Part shown: positions 33,960-42,160 of the stretch, piece after piece
How the letters are laid out: each line of letters starts with the position of its first letter
How positions within the stretch are numbered: the stretch's first letter is position 1
Source of the DNA: Bacteroidota bacterium
Lineage (GTDB): Bacteria > Bacteroidota > Bacteroidia > Sphingobacteriales > Sphingobacteriaceae
Length of the DNA: 64,000 bases
Direction: 5' to 3'
Assembly: GCA_018266915.1 (NCBI GenBank)
Contig: JAFDZM010000097.1
Span: 1-64,000 of the forward strand
Notes under the pieces: generated by a model
Told to the model about the DNA's origin: nothing
Seen by the model: the letters and a program-made list of their open reading frames with translations, nothing else
Database searches by the model: none
Made by a program: the position numbers and the translations under genes

Positions 33960-34235
33960 ATGGGACCGCTAAAGAAAATTGTATATAACTGCCATAAGGC
34001 TACCTTCCTGATCGAGAAGAAGCTGATCGGCCGCATTACGTTGCGTGAAGAGATCGAACTAAGGATACACCTCTTTGGTTGTGGGGTATGCCGTATTTAC
34101 CAGCGCCAAACCAAAAAGATCACCGGGATGATCCGCCAGCTTTTTGCAGATTCTGCAAACTCTGAAAAGCACCTCGATGATACTTTTAAAAAGGATTTAC
34201 AGGGTAAAATTGAGAATGAGTTAGATAAAAATTAA
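33960..34235 (+). CDS. Soluble zinc-finger anti-sigma factor (ZAS-like)
   Basis: 91 residues. Cys11, His37, Cys41 and Cys44 (pattern C-x25-H-x3-C-x2-C in CHKATFLIEKK ... RIHLFGCGVCRIY) match the ZAS zinc site of redox-sensing anti-sigma factors. There is no transmembrane helix, so it acts in the cytoplasm. The ATG at 33960 lies 1 base after the sigma stop, indicating tight coupling. It converges on the LysE gene and overlaps its end by 4 bases. Zinc release on oxidation is the known switch for many ZAS proteins; here it is inferred. Confidence 0.82.
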   Translation: MGPLKKIVYNCHKATFLIEKKLIGRITLREEIELRIHLFGCGVCRIYQRQTKKITGMIRQLFADSANSEKHLDDTFKKDLQGKIENELDKN

Positions 34236-34873
34236 CGTTTGGATAGCGCAACTTTTACTCCCATCAATATAAAAGTAATTCCCGAAAAACGGTTAAGCCA
34301 TGTATTAGCCCGTCTGCTGTTGCTTAGCTTTTTTGAAAACGCCGATGCAAATAAAGTGAGTATCAATAACCATATTAGCCCCAATATGGCATAAGTAACC
34401 CCTAAGAAAATAAAGGGCATCGGACTGCTGATGTATTCCCTTTTAATAAACTGAGGAAAGAATGCCAGTACAAACAAAGCGACTTTTGGATTCAGCACAT
34501 TGTTGACCACTCCGGATATAAAATTCTGTTTGCCGGTTTTGTTATTGTTTTTTGCTGCCTGCACATCAATAATATTCTCTTTTGAGATCAGTTTCGATAC
34601 ACCCAAATAAAGCAAATAAGACGCGCCGAAATATTTCAGTATTGTAAAGGCAAGAACCGATTTTGCTACGATGAGCGAGAGCCCCAATGCTGCAAATACA
34701 GTATGAACCAGCACGCCTGTATTGATACCCATAGTAGCATAAATGCCCGCCCGCTTTCCTTGTGCGATGGATTTATTTAAAATGAATATGGTATCCAGTC
34801 CCGGTGTCAGTACAAAAATGGTTGCTGCTATCACGAAGGTCAGAAAATTCTCAATGCCAATTGATTGTAACAT
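34232..34873 (-). CDS. LysE family exporter
   Basis: 213 residues, about six membrane helices. The N-terminal LTPGLDTIFILNKSIAQGKRAGIYATMGINTGVLVHT block and the SGVVNNVLNPKVALFVLAFFPQFI block are hallmarks of the LysE/RhtB family of amino-acid exporters. The substrate is unknown. A TAnnTTTG box lies just 5 bases before the ATG, so the mRNA should be leaderless. Its 3' end overlaps the anti-sigma gene by 4 bases, convergently. Confidence 0.92.
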   Translation of the reverse strand: MLQSIGIENFLTFVIAATIFVLTPGLDTIFILNKSIAQGKRAGIYATMGINTGVLVHTVFAALGLSLIVAKSVLAFTILKYFGASYLLYLGVSKLISKENIIDVQAAKNNNKTGKQNFISGVVNNVLNPKVALFVLAFFPQFIKREYISSPMPFIFLGVTYAILGLIWLLILTLFASAFSKKLSNSRRANTWLNRFSGITFILMGVKVALSKR

Positions 34874-34878
34874 ACAAG

Positions 34879-34886
34879 CAAAAGTA
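34879..34886 (-). promoter_or_regulatory. lysE-type gene -7 box
   Basis: Minus-strand TACTTTTG (34886 to 34879) fits TAnnTTTG with only 5 bases to the ATG at 34873. Confidence 0.65.
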
Positions 34887-34985
34887 AAACCGCAGATCTA
34901 AAAATAAAATTAAAATTTCCTGTAAGGTTTGTTTCCGGCAGCCTACTAATGAGGAAAAGTATAAGTAAAACTAAGAAACAACAGT

Positions 34986-35204
34986 ATGAAATCAATTTCA
35001 AAAGTAGTTATGGCTGCCGCAGTTGCAGTATGCTTCACCATCAGCGCTCAGGCATCAGTTAAAGGCTTACCTGCCGATACCGGTAAAATGGCTAAAATGG
35101 ATCATAAGATGGACAAGAAAATGGGCAAGATGGACCATAAAATGGACAAGAAGATGGATAAGATGAAGAAGGGCAAAATGTCAAAGGACACGACTAAGAT
35201 GTGA
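34986..35204 (+). CDS. Small secreted Met/Lys/Asp-repeat protein
   Basis: 72 residues. A signal peptide covers about residues 1-23 (ending AQAS). The mature part is low complexity with the repeated unit KMDHKMDKKM, giving alternating Met, Lys, Asp and His. This resembles small 'pentapeptide MXKDX' repeat proteins annotated in other bacteria. The Met/His content suggests metal binding in the periplasm, but nothing proves it. It is followed by a strong terminator at 35227 and then a redoxin gene. Confidence 0.7.
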   Translation: MKSISKVVMAAAVAVCFTISAQASVKGLPADTGKMAKMDHKMDKKMGKMDHKMDKKMDKMKKGKMSKDTTKM

Positions 35205-35226
35205 GTTGTTTTTTGTTTTTTGATTG

Positions 35227-35255
35227 GTAGAGGGGTTCGCCCCTCTACTTTTTTT
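35227..35255 (+). terminator. Strong intrinsic terminator with TTCG loop
   Basis: GTAGAGGGG (35227-35235) and CCCCTCTAC (35240-35248) enclose a TTCG tetraloop and are followed by seven T. It ends the repeat-protein transcript. Confidence 0.95.
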
Positions 35256-35269
35256 ACACAAACAATTTA

Positions 35270-35854
35270 ATGATGAAAAGATATTTACTTATAATAGCAG
35301 TGTTGCTGTTCTCCCTGCAAGCAATGGCGCAAGCCGGATTAAAAAAAGGTGACCAGGCGCCACAATTCTCAGCCCGGGACAATGGAGGAAAACAGCTTGA
35401 ATTAAAGGCGCTACTTAAATCGCATAAAGCTGTAGTGTTGTTTTTCTATCGCGGGCAATGGTGCCCTTACTGCAATAAGCATATTAAGGAATTGCAGGAT
35501 TCGTTACAATTACTTACCGGTAAAGGGGCTTATGTAGTAGGAGTAACTCCTGAGACAGGTGAAAACATCAATAAAACCATTGACAAAACACATGCTTCAT
35601 TTTCTATAATTCAGGACAAGGGTTACAAGATTATGAAGGCTTATGATGTGAATTATACCGTTAATGAGCAAACCCTGGCACAATTAAACAAATACGGCGT
35701 CGACCTGGAAAAAAATAATGGTAATCGTGATCACGTATTGCCTGTCCCTGCCACCTATGTGATTGACGGTTCGGGCAAGATCATCTATGTTCACTTTGAC
35801 AAGGATTATACAAAAAGAGCCTCGGTACGGACAGTATTGGATATTTTAAATTAG
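35270..35854 (+). CDS. Secreted redoxin/AhpC-TSA family protein
   Basis: 194 residues (a second ATG follows at once at 35273). A signal peptide covers about residues 1-20. The redoxin core has GDQAPQFSARDNGGKQLELKALL, then VVLFFYRGQWCPYCNKHIKELQDSL with a CPYC motif, and VPATYVIDGSGKIIYVHFD near the end. It is probably a periplasmic thiol peroxidase or reductant of the AhpC/TSA class. It follows the terminator of the small Met/Lys protein by only 15 bases, so its own promoter must overlap that terminator or it depends on read-through. Confidence 0.9.
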   Translation: MMKRYLLIIAVLLFSLQAMAQAGLKKGDQAPQFSARDNGGKQLELKALLKSHKAVVLFFYRGQWCPYCNKHIKELQDSLQLLTGKGAYVVGVTPETGENINKTIDKTHASFSIIQDKGYKIMKAYDVNYTVNEQTLAQLNKYGVDLEKNNGNRDHVLPVPATYVIDGSGKIIYVHFDKDYTKRASVRTVLDILN

Positions 35855-35869
35855 GGTTCGGCAACGGGT

Positions 35870-36424
35870 TTAACCGTTGCCGCCATCTTTGTGCGGCACC
35901 TTCATGCTGAAGAAAGCAAGATCTTCTCCGTCCCGCCAGAAATCATCCATCCGGGTCAAACCGGCTTTTTCGAGAACCTTTTGAGACCCGGTGTTGCCTA
36001 AGGTAGTTACACCAACAATCTCTTTGGCATCGGTATGGGTCAGAGCAAAGCTTACCATAATAATGGCCATTTCGCTGGCGATGCCTTTGCCCCAGTATTT
36101 GTGCCGTAAGGAATAGCCCAATTCAATTCTTCCTTCTTCATCAAAATAATTTCTGAGCAGGCACATGCCGATATAATCGCCATCGATGTTGTTGAATATC
36201 CCCCAGCGGCCTAAACCCGTATTGGTTTCATAACCTTCAATCGCTTTTCTGAATATTTCAATCTGTTCTTTGCGGCTTCTTTTTGGGAGATGAAGGGTTA
36301 CTCTCGGGTCATCAAAAAGGGCCAGGTAGGTAGCTTCTTCTTCGGGTTTAAAATCGCGGATAACAAAACGCGGTGTTTGGGCTATAATGTGCATAGCCAA
36401 ATCTATGGTATTTGTCTGAATCAT
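35870..36424 (-). CDS. GNAT family N-acetyltransferase (RimJ/RimL-type)
   Basis: 184 residues from the ATG at 36424; an ATG at 36394 is also possible. Longer frames up to 36508 would read through a dispersed repeat (36474-36517) and are rejected. The fold shows TPRFVIRDFKPEEEATYLALFDDPRV at the start, then YSLRHKYWGKGIASEMAIIMVSFA (acetyl-CoA loop) and GNTGSQKVLEKAGL near the end, all typical of the RimJ/L group. The acceptor is unknown. It converges with the redoxin gene, 15 bases apart. Confidence 0.88.
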   Translation of the reverse strand: MIQTNTIDLAMHIIAQTPRFVIRDFKPEEEATYLALFDDPRVTLHLPKRSRKEQIEIFRKAIEGYETNTGLGRWGIFNNIDGDYIGMCLLRNYFDEEGRIELGYSLRHKYWGKGIASEMAIIMVSFALTHTDAKEIVGVTTLGNTGSQKVLEKAGLTRMDDFWRDGEDLAFFSMKVPHKDGGNG

Positions 36425-36473
36425 GATTTGCCGGATTAAAGGATTTACATGATTGTGATAACAAATGAGGTGG

Positions 36474-36517
36474 GTGTCACACTGAGGCACTCGAAGTGCG
36501 GTGCGCAAAGGCCTGCA
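36474..36517. repeat. Dispersed repeat arm (GAGGCACTCGAAG family), copy 1
   Basis: The segment GTGTCACACTGAGGCACTCG (starting 36474) continues to a GGCCTGCA end at 36517. It matches the left arm of the element at 56116-56190 with few differences. Only one arm is present here, between the acetyltransferase and hisS. Confidence 0.6.
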
Positions 36518-36585
36518 TATTGTCTGAACCGGAATTATCAGAATTTAAGAATGAACAGAATTCAGGCAATTCGTTAAAATCGTGT

Positions 36586-36593
36586 TACCTTTG
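36586..36593 (+). promoter_or_regulatory. hisS -7 box
   Basis: TACCTTTG fits TAnnTTTG and ends 6 bases before the hisS ATG at 36600. This predicts a leaderless or nearly leaderless mRNA and rejects the upstream in-frame codon at 36582. Confidence 0.75.
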
Positions 36594-36599
36594 CACGCT

Positions 36600-37979
36600 A
36601 TGGCATCCATTAAACCATCCGTACCCAAAGGCACCCGCGACTTCTCTCCGGCCGAAATGGCCAAGCGTAACTATATTTTTGATACTATCAAAAGCGTATT
36701 CCGCAAATATGGTTATCAACAGATAGAAACGCCAGTCATGGAGAAGCTGTCTACCTTGATGGGAAAGTATGGAGAGGAAGGAGATAAGCTGATTTTCAAA
36801 ATAATTAATAACGGCGACTTTCTAGCAGACGGAGGAATCAATGAATCAAATATTACTGCTGACAGCAAACGACTTCTGCCTTTAATAGCTGAAAAAGCTC
36901 TTCGCTACGATCTCACCGTTCCTTTCGCCCGTTACGTGGTGATGCATCAGAACGAGATCACTTTCCCGTTCAAACGTTTCCAGGTGCAACCGGTATGGCG
37001 TGCGGATCGTCCGCAGCGTGGCCGTTACCGTGAATTTTACCAGTGTGACGCCGATGTTGTAGGCTCAGATTCGTTGCTGAATGAGGCCGAATTTGTGATG
37101 ATCTACGACGAAGCTTTAGGCAAATTAGGTCTAAAAGATTTCACCATAAAACTTAATAATAGAAAAATTCTATCTGGTATAGCAGAGATTATAGATAAAA
37201 GTGATAATATAATTGATCTTACTGTAGCCATAGATAAGCTGGATAAAATCGGTCTTGATGGCGTCACTAAAGAGCTGTTGGAGAGAGGGTTTACGCAGGC
37301 AGATATCGAAAAAATAAAACCAGTAATATTATTACAGGGAACGAATGAAACCAAATTAACCAGTCTGCGCGATACGCTTGCAAAGTCAGAAATCGGTTTA
37401 AAAGGCTGTGATGAGATTCAGACCGTATTAGATTACGTCGCCGACTTCAAACTCAAAACTGCTCACTTAGAGCTCGACATCACGCTTGCCCGCGGGCTGA
37501 ATTACTATACCGGCGCCATTTTCGAAGTAAAGACCAACGAAGTAGCCATGGGCAGCATTGGCGGCGGTGGAAGGTATGATGACTTGACAGGTGTATTTGG
37601 AGCTAAAGAAAAGCTTACCGGTGTAGGAATATCCTTCGGCGCTGATCGCATTTATGATGTGCTGGACGAGCTGAACCTGTTCCCTGCAGAAGCGAGTCAA
37701 GGTACACAAGTATTGATCTGCTGCTTTGATAAAGAAGGTGAGCGGTATGCTTTGCCACTGTTGCAGCAATTAAGAGAGAAAAATGTTTATGCGGAACTAT
37801 ATCCTGCCGGGGCCAAGATCAAAAAACAGATGGAATATGCCAATAACAAACATATCCCTTATACCATCCTGATAGGCAGCGAGGAAATGCAAAGCGGTTT
37901 ACTGGCGTTTAAGGATATGGCGAGCGGGCTGCAGGAGAAATTATCAGCGCAGCAAATATTACAGAAATTGACCGCATAA
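36600..37979 (+). CDS. hisS: Histidine--tRNA ligase
   Basis: 459 residues, class II aminoacyl-tRNA synthetase charging tRNA-His. Motif 1 region: PKGTRDFSPAEMAKRNYIFDTIKSVFRKYGYQQIETPVME. Motif 2: FPFKRFQVQPVWRADRPQRGRYREFYQCDADVVG near residue 125. His-specific signature LDITLARGLNYYTGAIFEV near 290, and motif 3 GVGISFGADRIYDVLDEL near 345. The C-terminal anticodon-binding domain is present (VLICCFDKEGERYALPLLQQL). Start ATG 36600 is fixed by the -7 box just upstream. It converges on the LuxR-type regulator gene. Confidence 0.96.
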   Translation: MASIKPSVPKGTRDFSPAEMAKRNYIFDTIKSVFRKYGYQQIETPVMEKLSTLMGKYGEEGDKLIFKIINNGDFLADGGINESNITADSKRLLPLIAEKALRYDLTVPFARYVVMHQNEITFPFKRFQVQPVWRADRPQRGRYREFYQCDADVVGSDSLLNEAEFVMIYDEALGKLGLKDFTIKLNNRKILSGIAEIIDKSDNIIDLTVAIDKLDKIGLDGVTKELLERGFTQADIEKIKPVILLQGTNETKLTSLRDTLAKSEIGLKGCDEIQTVLDYVADFKLKTAHLELDITLARGLNYYTGAIFEVKTNEVAMGSIGGGGRYDDLTGVFGAKEKLTGVGISFGADRIYDVLDELNLFPAEASQGTQVLICCFDKEGERYALPLLQQLREKNVYAELYPAGAKIKKQMEYANNKHIPYTILIGSEEMQSGLLAFKDMASGLQEKLSAQQILQKLTA

Positions 37980-37984
37980 ATGTG

Positions 37985-38004
37985 AGACGCGATGCATAGC
38001 GTCT
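37985..38004. repeat. AGACGC/GCGTCT hairpin between convergent genes
   Basis: AGACGC (37985-37990) pairs with GCGTCT (37999-38004). It sits between hisS and the regulator gene, so it may serve as a weak bidirectional terminator as well as a dispersed repeat copy. Confidence 0.5.
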
Positions 38005-38024
38005 TCCTGGCCATGTCATTTCCT

Positions 38025-38651
38025 TTAGATTAGCTTATTCTTGCGTGCAATTTGAATTGCATTGGCCCTGGAGTGCACGTCAAGCTTAACGTAAATATTT
38101 TTGATGTGTGTTTTAACGGTCTCTAATTCAATAAACAGGTCTTCGGCTATTTCACTTCGTTTTTTGCCGTCTGCTATCATCCGCAGAATTTCGGTTTCCC
38201 GTTTAGAAAGCGGCGACTCCTGGTTTTTTTGGAACGATCTGATCACCATCCGGGCGATGTTCTTGCTCATCGGACCGCCACCATCCCGGACTTCCCATAG
38301 AGAATCAATTATTTTTTGCGATGAGGAATCTTTGGTGATATATCCCGATGCGCCGTTTGTAAGCGCCTGCATGATCTGTTCTTCACTTTCAAAAACCGTT
38401 AGCATCAGTACATGCGTCCTGGGGAATTGTTTCTTAACAAGCGGAATGGCTTCAATGCCGCTCATACCCGGTAGTTGTATATCCATCAGGATGATATCCG
38501 GCTGGTCATTTGCGATATATCTTTCGGCGTGTTCGAATGAGGTATAGCCGTTAACTACAGTTATCCCCTCCTCTACACCTATCAATTGTTTATAGGTTTG
38601 AAGTAAAATTTTATCGTCTTCAATAATAACTACGCGTATACATCCATGCAT
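38025..38651 (-). CDS. Response regulator, NarL/LuxR family
   Basis: 208 residues. The receiver domain (about 1-120) has IEDD near the start, the phosphoacceptor in IILMDIQLPGMSG (Asp about 56), LTVF and GYITKDSS (Lys about 107). The output domain (about 145-205) is a LuxR-type HTH: LSKRETEILRMIADGKKRSEIAEDLFIELETVKTHIKNIYVKL. It starts 1 base after the stop of the propeller kinase gene, so the two form a two-component pair. It probably regulates nearby operons; the targets are not shown. Confidence 0.95.
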   Translation of the reverse strand: MHGCIRVVIIEDDKILLQTYKQLIGVEEGITVVNGYTSFEHAERYIANDQPDIILMDIQLPGMSGIEAIPLVKKQFPRTHVLMLTVFESEEQIMQALTNGASGYITKDSSSQKIIDSLWEVRDGGGPMSKNIARMVIRSFQKNQESPLSKRETEILRMIADGKKRSEIAEDLFIELETVKTHIKNIYVKLDVHSRANAIQIARKNKLI

Positions 38652-38652
38652 C

Positions 38653-41649
38653 TTACCCAGGAATTGGAAATGTCAACTGGCTGGTAGTGCCCACGTTGAT
38701 ATTAGAATCGATCTCTAATTTCCCGTTTAGCCTTTTAGCCCGGTTTTGCATATTCCGAAGTCCGTTGCCTGTTGGTAATAAGTGCTCTTTATCAAACCCC
38801 CGGCCATTATCGGATATCGTCATACAAATCTGTTTATAAGACGTAATCTCTATGGCAAGTGTTACATTTTTTGCACCCGAATGTTGTAAAATATTATGCA
38901 AAAGTTCCTTGCAGATCATAATAATATTCCGGCCTGTACCCAGCGGCAGGCGTATCTTTTTATAAGCCAGGTCATTATTATAAGCCTGGTATGAAATATC
39001 AGAGCTATTAAATAATTCTCGCGCGAAATTTACGATCAACTCATACACATCATATAGGTTGTCGTTATCCGGATTGAGCGCCCATAAAATATTCTTGGTG
39101 CCCGAATACAACTCATCTACACTGGTTCTGATGTTTTGTATCAATATTTTCTCGTCGGCTTTATCCTTAGTGATCTTTCTATCCAAAAGCTCCGATAACA
39201 GATTGATCCTGGTGAGTTTATTACCAAGATCATCATGAAAATCTTCCGCCGTTTGCCTGCGGACAAAAGCTTGTTCTTCCAGCTTTAAGTGTTCGATGTA
39301 TAATGCCTTCCTGTTATTTTGATAGATCTTATACCGGTAGATTCCATAAGCTGCCGACAAGAATATAACGATAACCAATATTTTGAAAGTCGCACTTTGA
39401 ACAAAAGTGGGCGTTATGGTAAATGAAAAAGCGGCAGGGTCTCTATAAAAACCATCGCTATTAATTGCCCTTACTTTAAAGGTATAGTGCCCGGGCGGCA
39501 GACTAGGATATTCCACATAATCATGCGTATCGGTTTTGCCATAAGTTTTGTCGAGGCCATCCAGCTGATATTGATATTGAATGCTTTTGCCTTCAGAAAA
39601 ATCAATTGCCTGGAATTCGATCTCCATATGACTTTTATCTGATGGCAGGGATAAATTGGCCGGAAGTTTATACCCCCTTTGATAAGTATACTTTATGCTA
39701 TCCTTAACTTTTGCAGGCAGCCATACGCTTTGAATGATCGTGTTGGGAACAGGAACAGCTTTTTCATCCTTGTTTGTTTTGTATACAAATAAGCCGCGTG
39801 TTGTGCCAACCCAGATATTCGTATCGGTATGCAGTATGGAATTTTGGTTACATTCAACTATCGGGTTAAAAATACTTTCTTTAGCTAATGTCATCCGGCT
39901 ATGATCCGTGATCCTGAATTTATTTATACCCTTACCAGTGCCCAGCCATAATGCATCTTTTATGATATCAATACTATATATTGTATTTGATAACAAGCCG
40001 TTTTTAGTATTGACGTTACTTACTGTATTAGTCTTTGTATTCCAGATATATAGCCCATAATCATTGGTGCCTAATAAAAGAAACGGTCCGTGAGCATATA
40101 ATGTAATTACATTTTTACCGGCTACAGCATTTAGGGTAAAATTAGTATCCCACTTTTTATTTTTTACCAACAATATACCACCTAATGTAGCAACAAAAAC
40201 AGAATCCGGGCCTTTTGCCAGCACTGCAGATGCGTACTGATTTAGTGAAGGCACATGCACTATTTTTCCGTTTTCCAGATAAAAGCAGCCATAACTTGTT
40301 GCCATCCATATAGTATTGGACGGGCCTTCGTCCATGTGATTAAATATTAAATTATTCATTACTGAAACAGGAGAATAAATTGTGCCGCCGCTCTTCTTAA
40401 CCCATAATCCGAGGTTGTCAGTTCCTACCCATAAGTTATCTTTACTGTCATTTAGTAAGCAATTAACCCGTAGCTTAGGTGACTCTTTGCCTTTAATGAT
40501 CTCCTGTTTAAGCTTGCGGTTTACAAACGACCACAATCCGCCTCCGTTGGTGCCCCAGTACATTCTCCCTTTTGAGTCCTTGGCGAGACTCATTACTGCT
40601 TCATTATTCAACCCCTGGGTTTTGTCGTAGATAATAAAATCATCATTTTCATAACTGTATAATCCGTCACCATCCACACCGAACCAGGTACGGTCATCCT
40701 CATCACAATAGATGCTGAAAACACGATCGTTGGTAAATCCGTTACCCTCGTTAAAATATTTAATAGATTGCCCGTTTATCAGGAAAGCACCTTTATTTGT
40801 TCCAACCCATAGATTCTGATGATGATCCTGCCTGATACAGGTAAACTCATTAATTTGGGAAAAAGAGGATGGAATGTTTATTTTTTCTACATGATTATTG
40901 TCGCATTGAAATAATCCAAGATCAGAAACAAACACACACACCTCCGGTGTTTTGTCAATGAAAACAAAGTCTTTAATATATTGATACTTTACGCCGATTA
41001 CTAAATGCCAACTGTTTTTGTCCAGTTTATATATTCCCGAATGATAAAGCGAGGCATACAGGTTCCCCTGTTTATCAGTTTGCAATGAGCTCACATATTC
41101 CTTCTTCGAGATGATATCCTGAACCACAAGCTTACCGTCGGCCAATTTATATAGTTTAGAAGCCGCTAAGGCCCATATCGCATTGTTCTTGTCAGCTGCT
41201 ACTTTAAAAATACTCCTGACAGTGACATTATCCTTGAATTTATAATTCATGATCCCCTTATTACCAAAGGCGGTCAATCCCGTATTTCCACCGCACCACA
41301 CATTTCCTTTATTATCACAAGTGACAGCAAAATTAGAATTGGACATAATCCCGTCTTCAATAGAATAAGAGCTGAATTTTTTGCCATTAAAGCAATTGAT
41401 CCCCCCCAAAGTGGATAGCCATATTTGTTTTTCTTTATCCTGGCAAATTGCTAAAACTTGTGATTGGGCCAGGCCATTGGTCAGGTCGTAATGCTGAAAA
41501 TTATATTTCTGCGCGTATAAAGCTGAAGTGCAAAAAATCAGGAATACCAACAAAAATTGCTTCAGAAAAAGCCTGGATACCGTCGAAGAATTTACAGGAA
41601 TTTCACTACCGGCCGGAGGTATCGGTATCGATTTGATCATTGTCGCCAA
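38653..41649 (-). CDS. Two-component propeller sensor histidine kinase (Reg_prop/Y_Y_Y, HisKA_3 type)
   Basis: 998 residues. A signal-like hydrophobic segment lies at about residues 28-46. Residues 50-640 hold repeated Reg_prop blades (LWVGTN.G... , IWLSTLGGINCFNG, TWFGVDGDGLYSY), forming periplasmic beta-propellers. A Y_Y_Y domain lies at about 690-745 (LSLPSDKSHMEIEFQAIDFSEGK, then YEYPSLPPGHYTFKVRA-like). One TM helix follows near 760. The DHp domain has AEDFHDDLGNKLTRINLLSELL (His of HisKA_3), and the ATPase has LLHNILQHSGAKNV and DNGRGFD. Such split systems sense glycans or sugars in Bacteroidota. It is coupled to the LuxR-type regulator. Confidence 0.93.
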   Translation of the reverse strand: MATMIKSIPIPPAGSEIPVNSSTVSRLFLKQFLLVFLIFCTSALYAQKYNFQHYDLTNGLAQSQVLAICQDKEKQIWLSTLGGINCFNGKKFSSYSIEDGIMSNSNFAVTCDNKGNVWCGGNTGLTAFGNKGIMNYKFKDNVTVRSIFKVAADKNNAIWALAASKLYKLADGKLVVQDIISKKEYVSSLQTDKQGNLYASLYHSGIYKLDKNSWHLVIGVKYQYIKDFVFIDKTPEVCVFVSDLGLFQCDNNHVEKINIPSSFSQINEFTCIRQDHHQNLWVGTNKGAFLINGQSIKYFNEGNGFTNDRVFSIYCDEDDRTWFGVDGDGLYSYENDDFIIYDKTQGLNNEAVMSLAKDSKGRMYWGTNGGGLWSFVNRKLKQEIIKGKESPKLRVNCLLNDSKDNLWVGTDNLGLWVKKSGGTIYSPVSVMNNLIFNHMDEGPSNTIWMATSYGCFYLENGKIVHVPSLNQYASAVLAKGPDSVFVATLGGILLVKNKKWDTNFTLNAVAGKNVITLYAHGPFLLLGTNDYGLYIWNTKTNTVSNVNTKNGLLSNTIYSIDIIKDALWLGTGKGINKFRITDHSRMTLAKESIFNPIVECNQNSILHTDTNIWVGTTRGLFVYKTNKDEKAVPVPNTIIQSVWLPAKVKDSIKYTYQRGYKLPANLSLPSDKSHMEIEFQAIDFSEGKSIQYQYQLDGLDKTYGKTDTHDYVEYPSLPPGHYTFKVRAINSDGFYRDPAAFSFTITPTFVQSATFKILVIVIFLSAAYGIYRYKIYQNNRKALYIEHLKLEEQAFVRRQTAEDFHDDLGNKLTRINLLSELLDRKITKDKADEKILIQNIRTSVDELYSGTKNILWALNPDNDNLYDVYELIVNFARELFNSSDISYQAYNNDLAYKKIRLPLGTGRNIIMICKELLHNILQHSGAKNVTLAIEITSYKQICMTISDNGRGFDKEHLLPTGNGLRNMQNRAKRLNGKLEIDSNINVGTTSQLTFPIPG

Positions 41650-41689
41650 TTATAGAGAAACGTAAATTTAACATCTGGATGACAAAAAT

Positions 41690-41712
41690 AAATACCCCTA
41701 AAAGGGGTATTT
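41690..41712 (-). terminator. Terminator at the end of the hexuronate operon
   Basis: AAATACCCC (41690-41698) pairs with GGGGTATTT (41704-41712). On the minus strand the stem is followed by ATTTTTG. It separates the hexuronate operon and the T9SS fragment from the two-component genes. Confidence 0.8.
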
Positions 41713-41717
41713 AGAGA

Positions 41718-42146
41718 TCAATATTTGATCACGAAGAAGCTTGCTTTTTGTTTGAGCTCTCCCTTCACTTTATATTCAAGCAGGTAAAAATAAGTTCCGG
41801 GTCGTTGCATTTCTTTGGTGATGTTTGAATGCCCGTCAAATACCCTATTCTGATTATCATAGCCTGTTATTTGAAATATAGTGGTACCGTTGCGGTTCAT
41901 AAGAGTAACTTTATTATCAGGATAACTTTCGATATTATCTATGTGCAGTATATCATTTATGCCATCGCCGTTGGGCGATACTGCCTGCCTTACAGAAGGC
42001 TCTTCTACGGGTACATAGGTTTCATGCAGAGGGTTAACAACCGAAACCAACGCCGCTGTTGACGGATTGAATCCTTTTTTATTAGCGCAGATACATTTGA
42101 ACAGGCAATTCTTGCAGTCGTGCGAAGCAACGGCCGGGTGAATCAA
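41718..42146 (-). pseudogene. T9SS type B C-terminal domain fragment (no signal peptide)
   Basis: The frame is bounded upstream by a TAG and has only a TTG (42146) as possible start before the conserved region; no ATG precedes it. Residues about 52-142 are the gliding-motility C-terminal domain used for type IX secretion: RQAVSPNGDGINDILHIDNI, then NKVTLMNRNGTTIFQI and a terminal PGTYFYLLEYKVKGELKQKASFFVIKY-like strand. The first 50 residues hold a Cys cluster (CKNCLFKCICANKK) and lack a signal peptide, which a T9SS cargo needs. It is most likely the remnant of a larger cargo gene, 14 bases behind the transporter gene. Confidence 0.6.
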
Positions 42147-42160
42147 CTATGCGAGTTGCT

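Noticed and set aside
36425..36508. N-terminal extension of the GNAT gene
   Set aside because: The extra 28 codons run through a dispersed repeat and have no similarity to the GNAT fold; the ATG at 36424 fits better.
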